From assembly GCF_000717595.1 (NCBI RefSeq), contig NZ_JNZO01000006.1:401264-465263 (forward strand): a DNA stretch of 64,000 bases, in the 5' to 3' direction. The notes under the pieces were generated by a model. It did no database searches. It had not been told where the DNA came from and worked only from the letters and a program-made list of their open reading frames with translations. A program made the translations under genes and the position numbers. This document shows positions 44,608 to 53,901 of the stretch, piece after piece. The stretch is from Streptomyces flavochromogenes. Its GTDB lineage: Bacteria; Actinomycetota; Actinomycetes; Streptomycetales; Streptomycetaceae. Each line of letters begins with the position of its first letter. Position 1 is the stretch's first letter.

Positions 44608-44668
44608 CGTGCCGGGTCATGCGTCGCCCGTCGTGCCGCCCCTTGTTGTACCCACCAGTGCCCGTTTT

Positions 44669-44692
44669 GTCACATCTGACGGCAGATGTGAC
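44669..44692. promoter_or_regulatory. 10-bp palindrome upstream of the rbpA promoter
   Basis: GTCACATCTG-acgg-CAGATGTGAC, in a locally AT-richer stretch, 62 bp upstream of the SigR -35 and 84 bp after the MFS stop. No U tract follows on either strand, so an operator is as likely as a terminator. Confidence 0.45.
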
Positions 44693-44775
44693 CCGGTGTC
44701 TTCACCAAAGCAGCACGCAGTAACGGTCCGCCTGGCAGGCCAAACGCGTACACTACCGCCCTTTCACTGCCACGT

Positions 44776-46146
44776 CTAAATACGGTCGGGTATCGGGTTC
44801 CCGGCGGCTTCCACCGCGCGCCGTACCGGCACCCTGGCGAGCAGGACGAAGCCGACCACGAAGAAGATCACCAGGGAGATGATGGCATCCCGGTAGCTCC
44901 CGGTCAGCTGATACGCGAGACCGAACACGAGTGGACCCAGCCAACTGAGCCCCCGGTCGCTCATCTCGTACGCCGAGAAGTACTCCGCCTCCTTGCCGCG
45001 CGGCACCAGATGCGAGAACAGCGAGCGCGACAGAGCCTGGCTTCCGCCCAGTACCAGGCCGATCGCGGCCGCGAGACAGAAGAAGAACACGGGCGCGTCG
45101 GCCGGCAGGAGATAGCCCGCCACCAGGATCAGCGTCCAGACCGCGAGCGATGCCAGAATCGTCCGCTTGGCGCCGTACGACCGGGCGAGTCGCCCCATGC
45201 CGAGCGCGCCCGCCACCGCGAGCACCTGGACCAGCAGGACCGCCGTGATGAGCGTGGTCTGGTCGAGGCCCAGTTCCTCCGAACCGAACACCGAGGCCTG
45301 GGAGATCACCGTCTGCACGCCGTCGTTGTAGACCAGGTAGGCGAGCAGGAAGGAGAGCGTCAGCGGATGCCTGCGCATGTCCTTGAGGGTCGCCCGCAGC
45401 TGCCGCCAGCCGCTGCCGACCGTGCCCCCGCCGGCGCCCTCCCGTCCCTCCGGGCCGACCTGGCGGTCCCGCAGCCGTCGCAGCGGTACGACGGTGAAGG
45501 CGCCCCACCAGACACCGGCCGAGGCCAGACAGATCCGGACCGCCTCGCCCTCGGTGAGACCGAAGGAGTCGTGGCCCGAGTAGAGGATCAGATTCAGTAC
45601 GAGGACCAGCGCGCCGGACGTGTAGCCGAAGGCCCAGCCTCGCGAGGAGACCGCGTCCCGCTCGTCCGGCTCCGCGATCTGCGGCAGATAGGCGTTGTAG
45701 AGCACCATCGAGACCGAGATCGAGGCGTTCGCGACGATCAGCAGGAACGTGCCCAGCAGATACCGGTCGCCCGCCAGGAAGAACATTCCGGCCGTGGCCG
45801 TCGCGCCCACGTAGGCCGCGGCCGCGAGCAGCGGCTTCTTCCGGCCCGTACGGTCCGCGATCGCGCCGACCATCGGCATCAGCAGGACCGCGACCACGAT
45901 CGAGGCCGACACGGCGTACGCGAAGAGCGAGCCGGCCCGCACGGGTATCCCGAGCGGGTGCACATAGCCCTCCGCGTCCGCCGCCGCCCGGGCCACCGAG
46001 GTCAGGTACGGGCCGAGGAACACGGTGAGCACGCTCGTCGAGTAGACCGAGCACGCGAAGTCGTAGAAGTACCAGCCCCGCTGTTCCCGCTTGCGTTCGG
46101 CGGGATCGGAGGCGTACTCCTCCGGTTCGGTGGTTCCAGCGGTCAA
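44776..46146 (-). CDS. MFS transporter, UMF1/Atg22-like
   Basis: 456 aa if translation begins at TTG 46146, which has a GAGGGGG ribosome-binding site and gives MTAGTTEPEEYAS; the only longer start, GTG 46230, lacks a Shine-Dalgarno and overlaps the neighbour. RGWYFYDFACSVYSTSVLTVFLGPYLT is the UMF1/Atg22 signature, in which this motif opens TM1. Twelve or so membrane segments follow, with ADRTGRKKPLLA between TM2 and TM3. The substrate is unknown; Atg22-like proteins export amino acids. Confidence 0.82.
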   Translation of the reverse strand: MTAGTTEPEEYASDPAERKREQRGWYFYDFACSVYSTSVLTVFLGPYLTSVARAAADAEGYVHPLGIPVRAGSLFAYAVSASIVVAVLLMPMVGAIADRTGRKKPLLAAAAYVGATATAGMFFLAGDRYLLGTFLLIVANASISVSMVLYNAYLPQIAEPDERDAVSSRGWAFGYTSGALVLVLNLILYSGHDSFGLTEGEAVRICLASAGVWWGAFTVVPLRRLRDRQVGPEGREGAGGGTVGSGWRQLRATLKDMRRHPLTLSFLLAYLVYNDGVQTVISQASVFGSEELGLDQTTLITAVLLVQVLAVAGALGMGRLARSYGAKRTILASLAVWTLILVAGYLLPADAPVFFFCLAAAIGLVLGGSQALSRSLFSHLVPRGKEAEYFSAYEMSDRGLSWLGPLVFGLAYQLTGSYRDAIISLVIFFVVGFVLLARVPVRRAVEAAGNPIPDRI

Positions 46147-46216
46147 GGCCGCGCCCCCTCGTTCGTCCCCGTGACCGGGCCCGGTGATCCGGGTCCGGAG
46201 CCACCGGGACGCGCGC

Positions 46217-46981
46217 TCAGACCCACACACCCCGCTCGGTCAGCACCGAGCGCAGCGTCTCCAGTTGATCGGTCATGATGCCATCGACCCCCAGGTCGAG
46301 GAGAGTGTTCATCCGCGCGGGATCGTTCACCGTCCACACATGGACCTGGAGCCCGCGCGCGTGCGCCTCCCGCACGAAGCGGCGGTCCACCACCGGGATG
46401 CCGCCCTGCCGCTCGGGGACCTGCGCGGCGATCGCCCCGGCCCGCAGCGCCGCCGGGATGCCGAACGAACGCAGTCGCAGCCCGATCACCCCGCGCACGC
46501 CGAACGAGGTGGCCAGCCTGGGGCCCGCCATCCGCTGGGCCCGCGCGACCCGGGCCTCGGTGAACGAGCCCACGCAGACCCGGTCCCAGGCCCGCTTCTT
46601 GCGGATCAGGTTCACCAGCGGATACAGCGCCGACTCGGCCTTGAGGTCCACGTTCCAGCGGGCCTCCGGGAACTCGTCCAGGAGGTCGGCGAAGAGCGGC
46701 AGCGGTTCCTTGCCCGCCACGCGGGCCTCCCGCACCGCCGCCCACGGCAGGTCGCCTATCCGGCCCGAGGCGTCCGTGACCCGGTCGAGGGTCGCGTCGT
46801 GGAAGGCGACGAGAGCCCCGTCCGCCGTCGTGTGCACATCGGTCTCGAAGTAGCGGTAGCCCGCGGCGGCGGCCCGGCGGAAGGCGGCCGCGGTGTTCTC
46901 CAGGCCGTTCGCCGTACCGCCGCGGTGGGCGAACGGGAGGGGCGCGGGATGGTCGAGGTAGGGGTGGCGTACGCGAGTCAC
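46217..46981 (-). CDS. Glycerophosphodiester phosphodiesterase
   Basis: 254 aa from GTG 46981, whose GTGA overlaps the yczE stop. GDPD hallmarks: FAHRGGTANGLENTAAAFRRAAAAGYRYFETDVHTT with catalytic His and Glu/Asp metal ligands, FHDATLDRVTDASGRI, WNVDLKAES and VHVWTVNDPARM. It splits glycerophosphodiesters to glycerol-3-phosphate. No signal peptide, so cytosolic phospholipid recycling is likely. It is coupled to yczE. Confidence 0.9.
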   Translation of the reverse strand: MTRVRHPYLDHPAPLPFAHRGGTANGLENTAAAFRRAAAAGYRYFETDVHTTADGALVAFHDATLDRVTDASGRIGDLPWAAVREARVAGKEPLPLFADLLDEFPEARWNVDLKAESALYPLVNLIRKKRAWDRVCVGSFTEARVARAQRMAGPRLATSFGVRGVIGLRLRSFGIPAALRAGAIAAQVPERQGGIPVVDRRFVREAHARGLQVHVWTVNDPARMNTLLDLGVDGIMTDQLETLRSVLTERGVWV

Positions 46982-47685
46982 CGCCGCAGTATGGCGCCTT
47001 CCGGTGTCGCCGGGGCGACCGAGGTGCTTCCGGAGTCCGGCTCGGGAACGGCGAACCAGCGAAGGAAGAACTGGGCGAGGGGTCCGATGGCCAGCGCGTA
47101 CAGCACCGTGCCGACACCGACCGAGCCGCCGAGCAGGAAGCCGGTGGCGACCACCGCCACCTCGATCGCCGTCCGCACCAGCCGGATCGAACGGCCGGTG
47201 ATCCGGTGCAGACCCGTCATCAGGCCGTCGCGCGGGCCGGGGCCGAAGCGCGCCGCGATGTACAGGCCGGTCGCCACCCCGTTGAGGACGATGCCGGCCA
47301 CGAGCAGCGGGATCCGCCCCGCCAGGCCGTGGACGTCCGGAACGAGCGCCAGGGTGCCGTCCATCGCCAGGCCGATCACGAACACGTTGGAGACCGTGCC
47401 GAGCCCCGGCCGCTGCCGGATCGGGATCCACAGCAGCAGCACCACGGCCCCGACGATGATCGACACCACGCCGATGGTCAGGCCCGTCTTCTCGGCGAGG
47501 CCCTGGTGGAGCACGCCCCACGGCTCCAGACCGAGACCGCTGCGCACCAGCAGCGCCGAGCTGACCCCGTACAGCGTCAGCCCCACGTAGAGCTGGACGA
47601 GCCGACGGGTGAGGTGCCGGCCGTGGAGGCCGGAGGCGATGGACAAGGTTCTTCCCCCCAGGGTGGTGGTAGTGGACTGGCTCAT
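46978..47685 (-). CDS. yczE: Membrane protein YczE
   Basis: 235 aa from ATG 47685. Five or six membrane segments; GLGLEPWGVLHQGLAEKTGLTIGVVSIIVG and GTVSNVFVIGLAMD are typical of the YczE/YitT group. It is divergent from a MocR-type regulator, the classical yczR/yczE gene pair, in which the regulator is thought to control the membrane protein. The transported molecule is unknown; links to vitamin B6 are suggested only by the regulator class. Confidence 0.82.
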   Translation of the reverse strand: MSQSTTTTLGGRTLSIASGLHGRHLTRRLVQLYVGLTLYGVSSALLVRSGLGLEPWGVLHQGLAEKTGLTIGVVSIIVGAVVLLLWIPIRQRPGLGTVSNVFVIGLAMDGTLALVPDVHGLAGRIPLLVAGIVLNGVATGLYIAARFGPGPRDGLMTGLHRITGRSIRLVRTAIEVAVVATGFLLGGSVGVGTVLYALAIGPLAQFFLRWFAVPEPDSGSTSVAPATPEGAILRR

Positions 47686-47749
47686 GACACTCTGTGGCGG
47701 TGGAACGGGTGCCAACCATGGCCAATTTGAGGAAGGTGGACTGATTTCG

Positions 47750-49249
47750 ATGGCCCAGTGGACTTCGGCGGTGGGACCGGCTCAGCTCGCCCGGCAGCTC
47801 CAGGCGCAGCAGCCGCGGCCCGCCGGACCCGGGACGCGGAAGCCGCCCGCCTACCGCGCCCTGGCCGACGGCATCCGGCTGCTCGTCCTGGAGGGCCGGG
47901 TCCCGGTCGCCGCCAGGCTGCCCGCCGAGCGGGAACTCGCCCTCGCCCTGACCGTCAGCCGTACGACGGTGGCCGCGGCGTACGAGGCGCTCCGCGCCGA
48001 GGGCTTCCTGGAGTCGCGGCGGGGGGCCGGCAGCTGGACCGCCGTACCGGCCGGGAACCCGCTGCCGGCGCGAGGACTCGAACCGCTGCCCCCCGAGGCG
48101 CTCGGTTCGATGATCGACCTCGGCTGCGCGGCGCTGCCCGCGCCCGAGCCCTGGCTCACCCGCGGAGTGCAGGGCGCCCTTGAGGAACTGCCGCCCTACG
48201 CCCACACGCACGGCGACTACCCGGCGGGTCTTCCCGCGCTGCGGCAGATGCTCGCCGACCGGTACACCGCGCGCGGCATCCCCACGATGCCCGAGCAGAT
48301 CATGGTCACGACCGGTGCCATGGGGGCCATCGACGCCATCTGCCACCTGTTCGCGGGCCGTGGTGAGCGCATCGCCGTCGAGTCCCCGTCGTACGCCAAC
48401 ATCCTCCAGCTGATGCGGGAGGCCGGGGCCCGGCTCGTGCCCGTCGCCATGTCCGAGGGGCTCGGCAGCTGGGACCTGGGCCGCTGGCGGCAGGTGCTGC
48501 GCGACGCGGCACCCCGCCTCGCGTACGTGGTGGCCGACTTCCACAATCCGACCGGCGCGCTGGCCGACGAGGACCAGCGCCGGCAGCTCGTGGACGCCGC
48601 CCGCTCGGCCGGCACCGTCCTGGTCGTGGACGAGACCATGGCCGAGCTCCACCTGGACGACGACCTGGAGATGCCCCGGCCGGTCTGCGCCTTCGACCCG
48701 GCCGGCTCCACCGTCCTCACGGTCGGCTCGGCGAGCAAGGCCTTCTGGGCGGGCATGCGCATCGGCTGGGTCAGGGCCGCGCCCGACGTCATCCGTTCCC
48801 TGGTGGCCGCGCGCGCGTACGCCGACCTCGGCACCCCCGTCCTCGAACAGCTCGGCGTGAACTGGCTCATGCGCACCGGGGGCTGGGAGGAGGCCGTCAC
48901 CCTCCGCCGCGACCAGGCGCGGGAGAACCGGGACGCGCTCGTCGCCGCGGTCCGCAGGGAGCTCCCGGAGTGGGAGTTCTCGGTGCCGCGCGGCGGCCTC
49001 ACCCTCTGGGTCCGCACCGGAGGTCTCTCCGGCTCCCGGCTCGCCGAGGCGGGGGAGAGGGTCGGTGTCCGGGTTCCCTCGGGCCCCCGGTTCGGTGTGG
49101 ACGGGGCCTTCGAGGGCTTCGTCCGGCTGCCCTTCACGGTCGGCGGACCGGTCGCCGACGAGGCCGCCGCCCGGCTGGCCGCCGCGGCCCGGCTGGTCGA
49201 GTCGGGCGCGGGCGGGGGAACCGAACCGCCGCGCTCGTTCGTGGCGTAG
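47750..49249 (+). CDS. yczR: MocR-like transcription factor YczR
   Basis: 499 aa from ATG 47750; upstream in-frame starts fall inside yczE and are rejected. A GntR-type winged helix (residues about 35-100, RLPAERELALALTVSRTTVAAAYEALRAEGFLESR) is fused to a fold-type I aminotransferase domain with YVVADFHNPTGA and the PLP-lysine motif VGSASKAFWAGMRIGW. Such proteins use PLP as effector. It is divergent from yczE with a 64-bp spacer, ending in a strong terminator. Confidence 0.87.
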   Translation: MAQWTSAVGPAQLARQLQAQQPRPAGPGTRKPPAYRALADGIRLLVLEGRVPVAARLPAERELALALTVSRTTVAAAYEALRAEGFLESRRGAGSWTAVPAGNPLPARGLEPLPPEALGSMIDLGCAALPAPEPWLTRGVQGALEELPPYAHTHGDYPAGLPALRQMLADRYTARGIPTMPEQIMVTTGAMGAIDAICHLFAGRGERIAVESPSYANILQLMREAGARLVPVAMSEGLGSWDLGRWRQVLRDAAPRLAYVVADFHNPTGALADEDQRRQLVDAARSAGTVLVVDETMAELHLDDDLEMPRPVCAFDPAGSTVLTVGSASKAFWAGMRIGWVRAAPDVIRSLVAARAYADLGTPVLEQLGVNWLMRTGGWEEAVTLRRDQARENRDALVAAVRRELPEWEFSVPRGGLTLWVRTGGLSGSRLAEAGERVGVRVPSGPRFGVDGAFEGFVRLPFTVGGPVADEAAARLAAAARLVESGAGGGTEPPRSFVA

Positions 49250-49270
49250 CCGCCCGAGCGGTCGCGTGTC

Positions 49271-49318
49271 ACGCGGAGAGGCCGGTACGGACCTGGGTCC
49301 GCACCGGCCTCTCCGCGT
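49271..49318. terminator. Bidirectional terminator between yczR and sffA
   Basis: 16-bp perfect outer stem (acgcggagaggccggt and complement) continuing through a mismatch into cggac/gtccg, 22 bases after the yczR stop and 12 before the sffA stop. Confidence 0.8.
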
Positions 49319-49329
49319 ACGCGTGGTGC

Positions 49330-50955
49330 TCAGCCCTCCGCGGGAACGGGAGCGTGCAGCGGGGCCGGGCCGGGGTCCGGCTCGGCGCGCGGCGCCGGGG
49401 CCGGTTCGGGACTCTTCACGGTGACCGTCTCGATCGCCATGGTCGTCTCCGTGCGGCGCTCCGGGAGGAGTTCGAGCACCGCCTGCCGGTGCGCCTCGCT
49501 GGTCGCGTCGTCGTACGGGTCGGGGGTCGCCGGCACCTGGAGGCGCAGCACCGGTCCGGTGCCCAGGCGCGCGTAGCCGCGGCCCGCGGGGACCTGGGGC
49601 GTCGGCGTGGTGTGCGGCTCGGCGCCGAGGACGGAGGCGATCCGGTCGGGGGTGGCGGGGCCGAGCACGATCCGGGCCCTGGTGTGGCTGCGTACCGCCT
49701 CGCTCAGCGTGTCCGCGCTGTCGAACTGCTCGGCGACCACCACCGTGACCTGGGCCGCGCGGCCGTGCCGCAGTGGTACCTGGAGCAGCTCCTGCGGGTC
49801 GGGACGGCCGTCGGCGGCCGCCAGGTCGCCGAGCACGCTCGGCCGGTCGAAGAGGATCCAGAGCGGCCGTCGGGTGTCCTCGGGGGCCGGGTGGCCCGCC
49901 TGCCGGGCCCGGTTGGCGGCGATCAGCCGTCGTTCCGTCTCGTGCGCCGCCCACTCCAGGGTGGCCAGCGAGCCGGAGAGCCCGCACTCGACGGCCAGGA
50001 CGCCGTCGCGGCCGGTGAGGCACGCGTACTCGCCGGTGCCACCGCCCTCGACGATCAGGACGTCACCGTGGGGGAGGGCCTGGAGCGCGATCGAGCGCAG
50101 CAGGGAGGTCGTGCCGCTGCCCGGCTGGCCGACGACCAGCAGATGCGGCTCGGTGGAGCGGGGGCCGGTGCGCCAGACGACGGCCGGCGCGTCCTCCGTC
50201 CCGTCCGAGGCGACCACGGGCACGGTCCGCTGCACGGCGTCCGCGTCGGTGAAGCCCAGGACGGTCTCGCCCGGCACGGTGACGAAGCGCTGGGCGGCGA
50301 TGGTGGTGGGCAGGGCGGGCAGCACGCTCATGACGAGCCGGTTGCCCTCCTCGTCCCAGTCGAAGCGGTACTCACGGCCGCGCCCGGACTTGGCGTGCAG
50401 CAACTGCTCGATGCGCGCGCGTGCGGCGGGCTCGCCGTCGGTGAAGTACGGAGGGTAGGCGATCTTCAGTCGGGTGGGACGCCCGTCCTCGTCGAAGGCG
50501 TACTCCGTGAAGGCGCCGCTCCAGTCGCCGCTGTGGGCGAAGAGCGGGGCGGGGTCCTCAGGGACGGAGAAGTAGGGCACGAGGGCCTCGTACAGGCCCT
50601 TGAGCCGGGCGATCTCGGCGTCGTCGGGCCCGGTCTTGACGACCGGGCGCTCGCGTCCCTTCCACGCGGCCGCGGCCATGAGCGTGACGAGCGCGAGGAG
50701 CGGCCCGTAGGGCATGAGTGCGACGACCAGGACGCAGGCCGCGACCAGGAGCAGCGTCGGTCCACGCCGTTCCTTGGGGGTCGCGGCCCACCTGACGCGC
50801 GCGGACGCGGCCAGCTTCCGCAGACCACGGGAGACCGTGATCAGTGGATGGAGCACGTCGGTGGCACTGTCGGCGGCCGTGCGTGCGATCTCTCGACTAC
50901 GAGCGATCTGTGCGCTGCCGCTGCTCAGAATGCGGGGGAGTGGTCGCCGGGCCAC
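49330..50955 (-). CDS. sffA: SffA-like SpoIIIE/FtsK-related septal protein
   Basis: 541 aa. Two N-terminal membrane segments (about 67-81 and 84-98) precede a P-loop ATPase-like domain. The would-be Walker A reads GQPGSGTTS (276-284), with Thr in place of the essential lysine; the strand LWILFDRP may be the Walker B equivalent. In S. coelicolor SffA, a SpoIIIE/FtsK-like protein, is brought to sporulation septa by the small membrane protein SmeA, whose gene lies directly upstream here too (37 bp). Loss of the lysine makes active ATP hydrolysis doubtful. Confidence 0.85.
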   Translation of the reverse strand: MARRPLPRILSSGSAQIARSREIARTAADSATDVLHPLITVSRGLRKLAASARVRWAATPKERRGPTLLLVAACVLVVALMPYGPLLALVTLMAAAAWKGRERPVVKTGPDDAEIARLKGLYEALVPYFSVPEDPAPLFAHSGDWSGAFTEYAFDEDGRPTRLKIAYPPYFTDGEPAARARIEQLLHAKSGRGREYRFDWDEEGNRLVMSVLPALPTTIAAQRFVTVPGETVLGFTDADAVQRTVPVVASDGTEDAPAVVWRTGPRSTEPHLLVVGQPGSGTTSLLRSIALQALPHGDVLIVEGGGTGEYACLTGRDGVLAVECGLSGSLATLEWAAHETERRLIAANRARQAGHPAPEDTRRPLWILFDRPSVLGDLAAADGRPDPQELLQVPLRHGRAAQVTVVVAEQFDSADTLSEAVRSHTRARIVLGPATPDRIASVLGAEPHTTPTPQVPAGRGYARLGTGPVLRLQVPATPDPYDDATSEAHRQAVLELLPERRTETTMAIETVTVKSPEPAPAPRAEPDPGPAPLHAPVPAEG

Positions 50956-50992
50956 GAAGTACTCCTGAGGTGGTGGAAGGGACGGAAGGGCG

Positions 50993-51187
50993 TCAGAACT
51001 TGATCCCGCCCAGGAGGCCGGCGAGGCTCTGCCCGCCCGCCGTGATGCTCGGGGCGATGGCCGTACCCGCGAGGTAGAAGCCGAACAGCGCGCTGACGAG
51101 GGCGTGCGAGGCCTTCATCCCGTCCTTCTTGAAGAACAGGAAGCAGATGATGCCGAGCAGGACCACGCCTGAGATGGACAGGATCAT
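50993..51187 (-). CDS. smeA: Small sporulation membrane protein SmeA
   Basis: 64 aa from ATG 51187, with AGGAGAACAACC before it. It has two membrane segments (LSISGVVLLGIICFLFF and ALVSALFGFYLAGTAIAPS) and ends LAGLLGGIKF. Length, topology and position before the SpoIIIE-like gene match SmeA of S. coelicolor, which targets SffA to sporulation septa. Its upstream region (51190-51300) is markedly AT-richer than its surroundings, as expected of a developmental promoter. Confidence 0.88.
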   Translation of the reverse strand: MILSISGVVLLGIICFLFFKKDGMKASHALVSALFGFYLAGTAIAPSITAGGQSLAGLLGGIKF

Positions 51188-51494
51188 TGGTTGTTCTCCT
51201 GGTTGAGGGGACAGTCACCATGAGTCCTTCCAAGTTCACAGCAAGTATCTATGTGACTAAAGGTGCATTAGAGTGAAAAACGGGTGATTTCACTTGACCG
51301 GCGGACGTCGAACGGGCTGTCGAGTGGCGAAATGCCCGGCGTGCGCTAGAGGAGCGACCGACTGCGGACTGCCGTGATCTTTGCCTCGGCCGGGCGCGGT
51401 CATGTCACCGAACGGGCAGTACCCTGTCGATTCACTCGTACGGCCGCGCTTGCCGTGCACAGGTCGACAACGCAGGAGAAGGGCGGGCCCACCG

Positions 51495-51887
51495 ATGAGC
51501 GAGACTCCGGACCCCGAGGTCATCGAGCTGGCGTCCAAGGTCTTCGACCTCGCCCGGACCGGGGACGCCGACGCGCTGGCCGCCTACGTCGACGCGGGGG
51601 TCCCGGCGAACCTCACCAACGACAAGGGTGACTCCCTCGTCATGCTCGCCGCCTACCACGGGCACGCCGCCGCGGTCTCCGCCCTCCTCGCGCGCGGTGC
51701 CGACGCCGACCGCGCCAACGACCGCGGCCAGACCCCGCTCGCCGGAGCCGTCTTCAAGGGCGAGGACGCCGTCGTCCGCGCCCTCCTCGACGGTGGCGCA
51801 AATCCGGAAGCCGGGACTCCATCCGCCGCCGACACCGCGCGGATGTTCGGCAAGGCCGAACTCCTCGAGCTCTTCGGATCCCGGTGA
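51495..51887 (+). CDS. Ankyrin repeat protein
   Basis: 130 aa from ATG 51495 (MSETPDPEVIELASKV). About three ankyrin repeats are visible, including GDSLVMLAAYHGHAAAVSALLARGADAD and GQTPLAGAVFKGEDAVVRALLDGGANPE. It is small, acidic and cytosolic, a probable protein-protein adaptor. Partner unknown. Alternative upstream starts give arginine-rich sequence and are not favoured. Confidence 0.82.
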   Translation: MSETPDPEVIELASKVFDLARTGDADALAAYVDAGVPANLTNDKGDSLVMLAAYHGHAAAVSALLARGADADRANDRGQTPLAGAVFKGEDAVVRALLDGGANPEAGTPSAADTARMFGKAELLELFGSR

Positions 51888-52143
51888 ACGAGCGCTGAAC
51901 CCCAGGTGAGAGCGGCGTCGTAAATGTGGTCGCGGTGGCGAAATGGGTGGGTCATCATGACGTCGGGCCCGGCAAAACGGGCCACCGACGAGAGGCTGAG
52001 GAAGATGGTCACTGGCAGGCGATGGACGACGAGCGGCCCGACATGTCGCCGCACGGCCTAGGCGTACGGGCGATGTACCGCCCGACCCGGGTCTTCCCGG
52101 TATCCCCCGGTCGTGTCGACAGCTTGATGTGAGGCGTCTCCCC

Positions 52144-53559
52144 ATGTTCGATCCAGTCATAGCGCCGAGCGGCACCCTGCTCGGCCTGCTGCAGCGGGGC
52201 CGCGGCGACGGCACCCTGCACGCACTCGCCGCGCCACGCGCCGAGGCCCTCGCGGCCCTCAACCACTGCGTTCTCGACGACCCCCGCCACGACTGGCAGG
52301 TCGAGAACCGCTCCCTCTACTACGCCCGTCTCTACCTGGACCTCCACGGAGGTCTCGACGAGATCGAGGCGCACCTCTTCGGCGCCGAGGACATCCTCGA
52401 CACCGAGGAGTCCAGGACCGGGCTCGCGCTCGCCGTCCTCGGGCACCTCGCCTCCTACGGACGCCAGGACGCCCTGCTGCTGCTCCGGCGGTACGCGGCG
52501 ACCGGCACCAACTGGGCCTGGGCCCTCGACGAGCTGGCGCTCCGCGACGACGACGCCGGACTCCGCGCGCTCGCCGTTCCCGTGCTGGCCCGCTTCCCGG
52601 CCGACGCCGAGGGCGACGCCGAGCTGGCCGGCGTCGTACGGGACGCCTTCGAGCCACGCCCGTGGCGGCTGTGGGCCGAGGACCAGCGCGATGCCGTCGG
52701 CGCCCGGGTCAGGGCCGCCCAGGAACAGGGCTCCTTCGACCGCTGGCAGCGCCAGATGCGCCCCGCCGGGCCCCGCCCCGGCTGGAGCGTGCGCGCCGTC
52801 CTCGACTGGGCCCAGGAGGGATACGAGCGCGGAGCCGCGCTCCACGGCCCCGCCGCCCGCTGCCTCACCGCCGTCGCGGGACCCGAGGACAGGCCCGAAC
52901 TCCTCGCCGCGGCCCGGCACGGCTCGGTGGGCGCCCGGGGCGCCGCCCTGCACCACCTCGCCGAGTCACGGGACCCCGCCGTCCTCGACCTCGTCGAGGC
53001 CGCCGCCGACGGCGACTCCCCCGAGGCCGCCGAGGCCGCGATCGCGGCGTACCGCCGCATGTGCGGGGAGGACGCCGTCGCCCGCGCCCGTGCGTGGGTC
53101 CGCAGGACCGACGCCCTCGGCGCCGCCGCCGCCGATGTCCTCGCCTGCCGTGGCACCGCCCAGGACTCCCCCTCCGTCCTCGGCGCGCTCCGCGACACCA
53201 TCCGCTCCGAAGGCCCCGACGCGCCCGCGCTCGGCGGGCTCGTGGACGGCGCGGGCCGCCTCGGCATCGCCTGCGCCGCCCCCGTGCTGCGCCACGTCTA
53301 CCGCGAGACGGCCTCGTCCCAGCTCCGCGGGCGCGTGGCCCGCGCACTCGCCGCCACCGACCCCACCTTCGCGACCGGCTTCGCCGTCGAATGCCTCTGG
53401 GACTGCGAGGAGACGACCCGCGAGGTCGCGGCCCAGCACGCCGAGACCGGTGACGTCCGAGTCGCCGAGCGATTGCGCCGCCTCGCGGCGGACCCGGCCG
53501 AGGAGGCCGAGGTCCAGACCGCGGTACGCAACCGCATAGGGCCGGACCTCCAGGTCTGA
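52144..53559 (+). CDS. HEAT-repeat-like helical protein
   Basis: 471 aa from ATG 52144 (MFDPVIAPSGTLLGLLQRG); a GTG five codons upstream is an alternative. The whole protein is made of alpha-helical hairpins, e.g. RPELLAAARHGSVGARGAALHHLAESRDPAVLDLVEAAADG, as in HEAT/PBS-lyase repeat scaffolds. No catalytic motif. The function is unknown; conserved single copies are usual in Streptomyces. Confidence 0.8.
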   Translation: MFDPVIAPSGTLLGLLQRGRGDGTLHALAAPRAEALAALNHCVLDDPRHDWQVENRSLYYARLYLDLHGGLDEIEAHLFGAEDILDTEESRTGLALAVLGHLASYGRQDALLLLRRYAATGTNWAWALDELALRDDDAGLRALAVPVLARFPADAEGDAELAGVVRDAFEPRPWRLWAEDQRDAVGARVRAAQEQGSFDRWQRQMRPAGPRPGWSVRAVLDWAQEGYERGAALHGPAARCLTAVAGPEDRPELLAAARHGSVGARGAALHHLAESRDPAVLDLVEAAADGDSPEAAEAAIAAYRRMCGEDAVARARAWVRRTDALGAAAADVLACRGTAQDSPSVLGALRDTIRSEGPDAPALGGLVDGAGRLGIACAAPVLRHVYRETASSQLRGRVARALAATDPTFATGFAVECLWDCEETTREVAAQHAETGDVRVAERLRRLAADPAEEAEVQTAVRNRIGPDLQV

Positions 53560-53901
53560 CGCGGCCCTGTCGAGGTCCGGCCCCACCGGTCGGACCCGGT
53601 CGTCCCCCGCCACCCGCTCCGGGGCGGCGCGGCCCCCGGCGGAGAACCCGCCGCGCGAGGCCCCGCCCCGGAGGACCGGGCGAGGAGCGGGGGACCGGCC
53701 CCAGGCCCTCGGGCGTGCCGTCCCTCAGGCTGCCCGGGCCCGGAACGCTCGGGCTCACGGGCGACCCTGGACCCCGGCGGACGACCCGGCCCTTGAGCGT
53801 CTTCGGCCACCCGCGCGCCCGCGCGAAACGCTCATGGGACGTTCCCTCCCCGTCCAGATCGACGTTGGCGGGGACACGCCGAACGCGACGACAACACCTC
53901 T
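53560..53901. other. Spacer before the glycosyltransferase gene
   Basis: 342 bp with no gene I can support. A weak ggtccg/cggacc hairpin at 53574-53596 may end the HEAT gene. The rest is GC-rich with short inverted repeats, and I see no Shine-Dalgarno before the ATG at 53902. Confidence 0.4.

Noticed and set aside
48068..48090. tRNA-like string ggactcgaacc (T-loop complement)
   Set aside because: It lies inside the yczR coding frame (ARGLEPLPPEA) and no acceptor or anticodon stem can be folded around it.
51926..52132. 68-aa ORF before the HEAT-repeat gene
   Set aside because: No ribosome-binding site, low-quality amino-acid composition, and it overlaps the probable promoter of the next gene.
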